Shown here in pieces: positions 1 to 4,596 of a DNA stretch of 5,542 nt; the stretch's first letter is position 1, and each line of letters starts with the position of its first letter. Both the position numbers and the translations under genes were made by a program. Where the stretch lies: positions 1-5,542 of the forward strand of contig CANRIE010000123.1 in NCBI GenBank assembly GCA_947630585.1, given 5' to 3'. The notes under the pieces are model-generated. The model was not told where the DNA came from. It worked only from the letters and a program-made list of their open reading frames with translations, and ran no database searches. Source of the DNA: an uncultured Bacilli bacterium. GTDB lineage: Bacteria > Bacillota_I > Bacilli_A > RF39 > UBA660.

Positions 1-1
1 T

Positions 2-67
2 TATAGTGGTCTGAATTTTGATGAAATTTATGCTGATTATCATTATGTTCCATCACGCGCAAACTAG
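2..67 (+). CDS. C-terminal tail of an unidentified plus-strand reading frame (partial)
   Basis: The plus strand is open from the left edge to a TAG stop at 65-67. The 21 codons visible include the segment NFDEIYADYHYVPSRAN, which is of mixed composition and reads like a real protein C-terminus rather than a low-complexity shadow. I do not recognise the family. It lies on the opposite strand to the AAA ATPase remnant and overlaps that gene's last, non-conserved codons. Its stop is about 10 bases from the point where the ATPase stops resembling its family. A gene ending a few bases before such a break is what the end of an insertion sequence would look like, so a transposase tail is one possibility. 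With so little sequence visible, chance cannot be excluded. Confidence 0.25.
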   Translation, partial: YSGLNFDEIYADYHYVPSRAN

Positions 68-583
68 GACATAGCGACAATTTTTTATAAAATCCATTAA
101 AGTATCATTTCCAAGTGCCCAAAGAAACTCTTCAAAGTCCATTGGAAGCATTTCAATTTTTTCTTCTTCTGATGGAATTAAAATGTCTTTAACATTTTTT
201 TTAATCGAAATTAATGAGCCTGTCTCAATATAATCATATCGATAGTCACTAACCAAGTGTTTAATCGCACCTCTAGCTCGAGGACAAAATTGAATTTCAT
301 CAAATATAATTAAAGATTCGCGATTATATAGTTTAACTCCATAATATTCAGATAAGTAAGTGAATAAATAGTCTAAGTTTTCTAAATAATTATCAAACAA
401 TTGAATTACTTCATTAGAGGTTTTAGAAAAATCAATTAAAATATATGATTTATAATTTTCTTTTGCAAATTTTTCTACAATATAACTTTTTCCGACTCGT
501 CTTGCACCTTCAATTAATAAAGCCGTTTTACCATTACTTTCATTCTTCCATTTTAAAAGGTCATCATAAATTTTTCTTTTCAT
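53..583 (-). pseudogene. AAA_14/DUF4143-family ATPase, truncated after the ATPase core
   Basis: The 176-residue product is the N-terminal ATPase part of the AAA_14/DUF4143 family, whose members are usually around 400 residues or more. Visible motifs in order are Walker A GARRVGKS (26-33), Walker B LIIFDE (91-96) followed by QFCPRAR (98-104), a sensor-like ETGS (120-123), and the family segment PMDFEEFLWALGN (147-159). After FIKNC (residue 169, base 77) the sequence becomes RYVLVCA and stops at TGA, where relatives continue through helical and DUF4143 regions. Neither other minus frame restores recognisable family sequence up to the left edge, so loss by insertion or rearrangement fits better than one frameshift. 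The start is secure: AAAGGAG lies 7 bases before the ATG. Family members are cytoplasmic and often multicopy, with poorly defined roles. Without its C-terminal half this copy is probably non-functional. Confidence 0.8.
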
Positions 584-590
584 CTTTTTT

Positions 591-611
591 CTCCTTTATT
601 ACATTTTAGCA
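591..611 (-). promoter_or_regulatory. Extended -10 promoter and Shine-Dalgarno of the AAA ATPase remnant
   Basis: On the minus strand, TGC followed by TAAAAT (611-603) forms an extended -10 element. No good -35 is seen at 16-18 bases, which is tolerated by extended -10 promoters. AAAGGAG (597-591) follows and sits 7 bases before the ATG at 583. The -10 and the Shine-Dalgarno are close, giving a very short leader. The promoter looks intact although the gene it serves is truncated. Confidence 0.5.
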
Positions 612-636
612 CAAATTCAAAAATAGTGTGTATCTT

Positions 637-692
637 AAAAACTAAAAAAGTACATCAATTTCTATAATGATATTCAAATAGAAATGATGTAC
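637..692 (-). terminator. Long imperfect hairpin with T-tract, terminator-like on the minus strand
   Basis: Read on the minus strand, GTACATCATTTCTAT (692-678) pairs with ATAGAAATTGATGTAC (665-650). This gives a 15-bp stem with one bulged base around a 12-base loop. Six T, AG, then five T follow directly (649-637), the shape of a Rho-independent terminator. The stem is A+T-rich and longer than usual. No solid gene lies just upstream on this strand, so the transcript it would end is unknown. It may insulate the ATPase promoter from antisense transcription arising to the right. A structural role in an old mobile-element remnant is an alternative. Confidence 0.45.
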
Positions 693-773
693 CAGTAAAT
701 TAGCGTGCGCACTATGCAAAAATATTGCTAAAACAAAAGCTACTAACATAATAACTTTTGCTACATAGTCCAT
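642..773 (-). CDS. Doubtful 43-residue hydrophobic small protein
   Basis: From an ATG at 773 the minus strand is open for 43 codons to TAG at 642-644. The product begins MDYVAKVIML, continues through a hydrophobic stretch of about 13-15 residues (VIMLVAFVLAIFL), then SAHAN, which resembles a signal-peptide cleavage context, and ends in a second hydrophobic part. A small membrane peptide is possible. Against it, no Shine-Dalgarno precedes the ATG: the upstream bases are CTCTCCTAG, a pyrimidine run. The second half lies inside the inverted repeat and its T-tract, and thymine-rich sequence gives hydrophobic codons by chance. I list it so that it can be tested, not as an established gene. Confidence 0.15.
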   Translation of the reverse strand: MDYVAKVIMLVAFVLAIFLHSAHANLLVHHFYLNIIIEIDVLF

Positions 774-885
774 GAATAAAATTCATAAACTAGGAGAGAT
801 TATCTTAATGATTCATCCCTCACTTATATTATGAGCATTTAAAATTAATTTATTCATATTTTTTATTTAATATTTTTATTTTTAA

Positions 886-917
886 TGTTATACTTAATTT
901 GTAATGTAAGAAAGAGG
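886..917 (+). promoter_or_regulatory. Extended -10 promoter and Shine-Dalgarno of the metallopeptidase-like gene
   Basis: TGT followed by TATACT (886-894) is an extended -10 element. The hexamer 17 bases upstream (TTTAAT, 866-871) is a weak -35. Transcription would begin near 901. AAAGAGG (911-917) then lies 6 bases before the ATG at 924. This arrangement decides the start codon: an in-frame ATG at 885 overlaps the promoter itself, so it cannot be used from this promoter. Confidence 0.55.
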
Positions 918-923
918 ATAAGT

Positions 924-1751
924 ATGGAAAAAGATTTTAATTATGATATTGAAAAAGATAAACAGGAGATTGCTTTGTTATTTTATCAATATGTACAGAT
1001 AATTTTAACTGAATATAAAGATATAATTTCAAGTGATTTAAAAGAAAAATTAAGTAAAATTAAAGATTTTAGTAATTACGTTAATATTGAAGATAGTGGA
1101 ACCATATCTTTATTTGCAACACCAGATGATAGTGTAATTCATTTACCTTTAGATGCTTATAAAGTAATCCGTTTATTATCAACAACCAAAGAGTATGGAA
1201 GCGATAAATCGCATAAAACTCATGATAATGATGATATGATAATAAATGATAATACATATCGAGAATTTATAAAACATTTGATTTTAAAAGGATCTTCTCC
1301 TCTTGAATACTTTAAAGAAATTCTATTACATGAAGTAATGCATATATGTGGGTCACATGGCTCTAATGCTCTAACAGAAGGTTTTAACGAATTAAAAACA
1401 AGAGAACTAGCTCAAAAGTATGGCTTAGAAACATCTTGTTGTGGCTATCCTAAAGAAACAAAAATTGCGTATGAATTACAACAATTATTTGGGAAAGATA
1501 TATGTGATAAACTAGCATTCTCTGATTTACTAACAAGATTTAAAATTTTAAGAAGCGAAATAGGGGAGGATGCTGTTCAATTATATGCCAATGTTTTTGC
1601 TAGTATGGACCATGCATTTAGACCTTATATGGATAAAAAATATCCCGGAATCGAAGGCATAAGTGAAAAATGTCTCCAATATGATAAGATTGATTATAGT
1701 GAAGCCCAACTTTATATTGATCAATATAAAGAAAACATGAAAAAATTATAA
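924..1751 (+). CDS. Putative gluzincin-like zinc metallopeptidase (HExxH...E), cytoplasmic
   Basis: This 275-residue protein has the zinc-binding motif HEVMH at residues 136-140, in the context EILLHEVMHICGSHG. It is followed by ALTEGFNELKTRE (149-161), where E152 or E156 could be the third ligand or a supporting acid. HExxH followed shortly by an (N/T)EG-x-x-E segment is typical of gluzincin-type peptidases that use two histidines and a downstream glutamate. There is no signal peptide or membrane segment, so it should act in the cytoplasm. The N-terminal 110 residues are helical and charged, and a cysteine pair (C172, C173) lies 32 residues past the motif. The substrate and exact family are not recognised; the zinc role is inferred from the motif. 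The start at 924 is chosen over 885 for its Shine-Dalgarno site and the promoter position. It is divergent from the ATPase remnant and ends 9 bp from the mnmE stop, with no terminator hairpin seen between them. Confidence 0.7.
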   Translation: MEKDFNYDIEKDKQEIALLFYQYVQIILTEYKDIISSDLKEKLSKIKDFSNYVNIEDSGTISLFATPDDSVIHLPLDAYKVIRLLSTTKEYGSDKSHKTHDNDDMIINDNTYREFIKHLILKGSSPLEYFKEILLHEVMHICGSHGSNALTEGFNELKTRELAQKYGLETSCCGYPKETKIAYELQQLFGKDICDKLAFSDLLTRFKILRSEIGEDAVQLYANVFASMDHAFRPYMDKKYPGIEGISEKCLQYDKIDYSEAQLYIDQYKENMKKL

Positions 1752-1760
1752 AAAGAGGAT

Positions 1761-3116
1761 TTATTTTCCAACACAAAACTTACTAAATAATTCATCAAGT
1801 AACTCTTCATCATAACTTTCTCCAATAATAACTCCCAAAGTTGTCCAAATATTTTTTAAATCAATTTCTAACATATCTAATCCAATCTCATCTTGAATTC
1901 CTTTTTCTATATCTTTAATTATATTTAAACATTCTTTGATTTTTGATAATTGTCTTGTATTTGTTATATAGTTATAATTACTAGTTTCAAATTTTTCTAA
2001 ATTAAATAATTCTTTAATTTTTTCTTTTAAAGGTAATATACCATTAGTATCAATAGTATTAATATATATTACATTGTCTAATTTTTGTTCTCCTAAATCA
2101 ATTTTTGCTTCTAAATCATTTTTATTAACTACAATAATTGTCGTTTTATCTTTAACTTTTTCAAGTAATTCTTTATCTTCGAAAGTTAATTTTTCATTGT
2201 TATTTAAAAGTAATAAAACTAAATCTGCATCATTTAAAACTTCTAAACTTTTCATAACTCCAATTTGTTCAACTTTATCACTTGTTTCTCTAATTCCTGC
2301 AGTGTCAATGATGTTTAATTTTATTCCTGATATTAAAATATCACCTTCAACAATATCTCTAGTTGTCCCAGGGATATCGGTTACAATTGCTTTCTCACTT
2401 TCAAGTAACCGATTTAATAAACTACTTTTTCCAACATTAGGTCGACCTATAATAACAGTTTTTATTCCATCTTTAATAATTTTCCCATCCTCTGCTTCTT
2501 GAATTATTTTATTTAAACTATATTTCACATCTTTTATTTTGTCTTTTAAGTCATTCATTGTTATTTCATAAATATCTTCATATTCAGGATAATCAATGTT
2601 AACTTCAATATTAGAAATAATATCAATTAAACTTTTTCTTAGTTCTTTAATTAAATTACTACTATTTCCTTGTAAATTATTAATAGCAACTTTTCTTTCT
2701 TTTTCAGTTTCACTGTTAATTAAATCCATGATGGCTTCTGCTTCCATTAAGTCAATTCGACCATTTAAGAAAGCTCGTTTTGTAAACTCACCAGGCATAG
2801 CTTCTCTGACTCCATTTAAAAATAATATCTCTAAAATTTTATTAGTTGCTGCAATTCCTCCATGACAATTAATTTCTACAACATCTTCTCTTGTATAAGT
2901 TTTAGGTGCCTTCATAATTGTTACTAACACTTCATCAATTGTTTCTTTTTGATAAACAATATGTCCATAATGAATTGTATGACTAGGAACCCTCTCTAAA
3001 TCTTTTCCTTTAAATATTTTATTAACTATTTTTATAGCATCTGAACCACTTACCCTAATTATTGATATTGCAGAAATTCCAAGTGCTGTTGCAATACTTG
3101 CAATTGTGTCATTCAT
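1761..3116 (-). CDS. mnmE: tRNA uridine-5-carboxymethylaminomethyl(34) synthesis GTPase MnmE
   Basis: MnmE (TrmE) works with MnmG to place a carboxymethylaminomethyl or aminomethyl group on C5 of wobble uridine 34 in certain tRNAs, using a one-carbon folate, FAD/NADH and GTP hydrolysis. Counting from the chosen start, the 451-residue protein shows the N-terminal folate-binding domain (about 1-115, beginning MNDTIASIATALG, with NCHGG at 83-87) and the helical domain split around the G domain. The G domain has G1 GRPNVGKS (224-231), G2 TTRD (251-254), G3 DTAG (271-274) and G4 NKND (331-334). The invariant C-terminus CVGK has its catalytic cysteine at 448. Length matches the usual 450-460 residues. 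The start at 3116 is preferred to the in-frame ATG at 3128: family members begin at MNDTI or similar, and GAGGG lies 5 bases before 3116. It has its own promoter and no mnmG beside it. Confidence 0.97.
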   Translation of the reverse strand: MNDTIASIATALGISAISIIRVSGSDAIKIVNKIFKGKDLERVPSHTIHYGHIVYQKETIDEVLVTIMKAPKTYTREDVVEINCHGGIAATNKILEILFLNGVREAMPGEFTKRAFLNGRIDLMEAEAIMDLINSETEKERKVAINNLQGNSSNLIKELRKSLIDIISNIEVNIDYPEYEDIYEITMNDLKDKIKDVKYSLNKIIQEAEDGKIIKDGIKTVIIGRPNVGKSSLLNRLLESEKAIVTDIPGTTRDIVEGDILISGIKLNIIDTAGIRETSDKVEQIGVMKSLEVLNDADLVLLLLNNNEKLTFEDKELLEKVKDKTTIIVVNKNDLEAKIDLGEQKLDNVIYINTIDTNGILPLKEKIKELFNLEKFETSNYNYITNTRQLSKIKECLNIIKDIEKGIQDEIGLDMLEIDLKNIWTTLGVIIGESYDEELLDELFSKFCVGK

Positions 3117-3121
3117 ATTAT

Positions 3122-3126
3122 CCCTC
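3122..3126 (-). promoter_or_regulatory. Shine-Dalgarno deciding the mnmE start
   Basis: GAGGG on the minus strand (3126-3122) sits 5 bases before ATG 3116. The upstream ATG at 3128 has only TTCTCCTTGAA before it and lies within a few bases of the predicted transcription start, so it would have almost no leader. Confidence 0.65.
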
Positions 3127-3138
3127 ATTTCAAGGAGA

Positions 3139-3167
3139 ATTATATCAAAAAAAGAAACTATTGTCTA
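3139..3167 (-). promoter_or_regulatory. Sigma-A type promoter of mnmE, overlapping the upstream terminator
   Basis: On the minus strand, TAGACA (3167-3162, five of six matches to TTGACA) is followed after exactly 17 bases by a consensus TATAAT (3144-3139). Transcription would start near 3132, about 16 bases before the mnmE ATG at 3116. The -35 hexamer lies in the loop and adjacent stem of the terminator hairpin of the upstream gene, and the terminator's T-tract forms part of the spacer. Confidence 0.7.
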
Positions 3168-3172
3168 GTTTC
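3147..3172 (-). terminator. Intrinsic terminator of the surface-protein operon
   Basis: A perfect 7-bp stem GAAACTA (3172-3166) / TAGTTTC (3160-3154) closes a 5-base loop GACAA, and seven T follow (3153-3147). It begins at the base right after the TAA stop of the upstream gene (3173-3175). It ends the two-gene operon to its right and lies directly before mnmE, so mnmE is probably transcribed separately. Confidence 0.85.
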
Positions 3173-4585
3173 TTAATCCCAAATTTGATTGGTAAATCCA
3201 TATTCAAGATACTTATTATTAACTTCCATAGTTATAATGTCGTAGCAACTTTCCATATTCATATATTTTTTACCATCTTTAGTTATCGGTTCTTTAAATG
3301 ATATAGCTAAACATTTTTGATTAATCTGTTCATCTATATACGAATAATTACCTTCATATTTATAATTATCATCCCATTCAATTACTTTAATTTCTTGTTC
3401 ATTATCAAGAATATTTTTTAAACTAATATAATTATCTTTTAAATAAACTAAATCTTCATCTAAAAATCCTAATAAACTCTTATATTCTTTATTACTATTT
3501 AATAATTTTCCTGTATTATCATATTTATTCAAAGTATTATTTTCTATAACATACATATTTCCATTATCAAATAAAACATTATAATTAGCAATATCTTTTG
3601 TAATTAATTTTTTTTCTTTAGTATAAATATCATACGTAGGGTAGGCTTGAAATCCTTTACTAACTAGTAAAAATTCTTTATCTTTATCACCAGTTGCATA
3701 ATAACTATTGCATACTTCATTTTTTACTTTTTCATCAAATATAACTTTTTCTTCTTGAGCTGACAATAAATAATCATAAGAACTCCAACCATTACATTCT
3801 CCTAAATGCTTTGTTTTATAAGCTCTTAAATAATTTTCATTTATTGCATCAATTTCTACATACATATTTTTATACATTTTTTTATCAGTCAATTTATTAT
3901 AATAGCCATTTTCTTTATCATTAGAATAATATATTCCAAATAAAGTATCATTAGCATAAGACATTATATATGTATCATAAGTTGTTTCTAAATTGATTTT
4001 CTCACTTTCATCTTTATACATATTATAACTATATAATCCATTATTATCATATAAAAATCCATATTCCATATCTAATTCAATTATATTATCACTTATAAAT
4101 TGTTGTTTATTTAAAGAATAATATTTTTCAATACTATAATTATTTTTATTTCTATATACTATTCCTATTACTTCATTAGTTTTATCATTAACTTTTAATT
4201 CATAACTTCCATCATAATCATTCTTTAAATTTAGTTTTTGAATTTTATTTTCTCTATTTGGATTATAAAGTTTTAAACCATTATCATCATAAAGAATAAA
4301 TACTTCTTTTGATTTATATCCTGCAGTTGTTAAAAATTTGGCATCGTTACTTTCCGTTTCTATTTTATAGGTTATACATTTCATATCATCCGTACATATA
4401 TTTCCTGATTGATTTAATTGTATTTCTAAAACATAGTTATCTTTATCATTCTCAATGTTTGATTCTTTTTCTTTTTCATCACTTTTATTTATCATTTGAT
4501 AAATAAAATAACTTGCTCCAATTAATACTAGTAATAATACGATTATACTAACTACTATAATTATCTTTTTATTCTTTTTTTCCAT
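3173..4585 (-). CDS. Membrane-anchored extracellular protein of unknown function, paralogue of the next gene
   Basis: This 470-residue protein starts with a short basic stretch (MEKKNKK) and one hydrophobic segment at about residues 8-30, then a charged linker (DEKEKESNIENDKD). This predicts an N-terminal anchor with the rest outside the cell. There is no lipobox or cleavage site, and no sortase motif at the C-terminus. The body is rich in tyrosine, asparagine and lysine and carries repeated turn-strand units such as ILYDDNGLKLYN (97-108), FLYDNNGLYSYN (177-188) and LNKYDNTGKLLN (352-363). Such units recall beta-propeller or other repeated beta-sheet proteins, but I cannot assign a family. 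Six cysteines (64, 70, 264, 292, 425, 447) could form disulfides outside the cell. It is the second gene of an operon: its ATG is 9 bases after the preceding stop, and AGAGGT overlaps that stop. A terminator follows immediately. Confidence 0.8.
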   Translation of the reverse strand: MEKKNKKIIIVVSIIVLLLVLIGASYFIYQMINKSDEKEKESNIENDKDNYVLEIQLNQSGNICTDDMKCITYKIETESNDAKFLTTAGYKSKEVFILYDDNGLKLYNPNRENKIQKLNLKNDYDGSYELKVNDKTNEVIGIVYRNKNNYSIEKYYSLNKQQFISDNIIELDMEYGFLYDNNGLYSYNMYKDESEKINLETTYDTYIMSYANDTLFGIYYSNDKENGYYNKLTDKKMYKNMYVEIDAINENYLRAYKTKHLGECNGWSSYDYLLSAQEEKVIFDEKVKNEVCNSYYATGDKDKEFLLVSKGFQAYPTYDIYTKEKKLITKDIANYNVLFDNGNMYVIENNTLNKYDNTGKLLNSNKEYKSLLGFLDEDLVYLKDNYISLKNILDNEQEIKVIEWDDNYKYEGNYSYIDEQINQKCLAISFKEPITKDGKKYMNMESCYDIITMEVNNKYLEYGFTNQIWD

Positions 4586-4590
4586 TTATA

Positions 4591-4596
4591 ACCTCT
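4591..4596 (-). promoter_or_regulatory. Shine-Dalgarno overlapping the upstream stop codon
   Basis: AGAGGT on the minus strand (4596-4591) shares two bases with the TAG stop of the preceding gene (4597-4595) and lies 5 bases before the ATG at 4585. Its position suggests that translation of the second paralogue is coupled to that of the first. Confidence 0.65.

Larger units (their letters stand above)
584..923. other. Divergent intergenic region
   Basis: This 340-base stretch separates the ATPase remnant from the metallopeptidase-like gene, which point away from each other. It contains one extended -10 promoter at each end, a long imperfect inverted repeat (650-692), and a doubtful small minus-strand frame (642-773). 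It also holds an 8-base perfect palindrome GTGCGCAC (705-712) and a short inverted repeat ATGAAT-AAA-ATTCAT (772-786). An AGGAGAG sequence (792-798) is followed 9 bases later by an ATG that opens only an 8-codon frame ending at 834. No known RNA family or riboswitch is recognised. Positions 835-885 are almost pure A+T with nothing further to report. Confidence 0.6.

Noticed and set aside
17..76. Frameshifted continuation of the AAA ATPase to the left edge
   Set aside because: One minus-strand frame stays open to the edge, but its product (containing VMEHNDNQHKFHQ) does not resemble the part of the family that should follow the ATPase core.
772..834. Plus-strand 20-codon frame (or 8 codons from ATG 808) behind AGGAGAG, a possible leader peptide
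   Set aside because: The spacing from AGGAGAG to ATG 808 is 9 bases and the peptide has no runs of regulatory codons. No attenuator hairpin with a T-tract follows on the plus strand, and the main gene has its own promoter downstream.
885..923. 13-codon N-terminal extension of the metallopeptidase-like gene from ATG 885
   Set aside because: The extension overlaps the TGTTATACT promoter element and has no Shine-Dalgarno, whereas ATG 924 has AAAGAGG at 6 bases.
2074..2502. 142-codon plus-strand open frame
   Set aside because: It lies wholly inside mnmE on the opposite strand, is serine/leucine/phenylalanine-rich as expected for the complement of an AT-rich gene, and has no convincing start signal.
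2596..2865. 89-codon plus-strand open frame
   Set aside because: It is antisense to the conserved N-terminal half of mnmE; its hydrophobic composition is the by-product of the opposite strand's codons.
3062..3301. 79-codon plus-strand open frame across the mnmE/surface-protein junction
   Set aside because: It runs antisense through the start of mnmE, the promoter/terminator and the end of the neighbouring gene, with no ribosome binding site and no recognisable protein.
4309..4506. 65-codon plus-strand open frame
   Set aside because: It is antisense to the N-terminal region of the membrane-anchored protein, whose anchor, linker and paralogue support the minus-strand reading.
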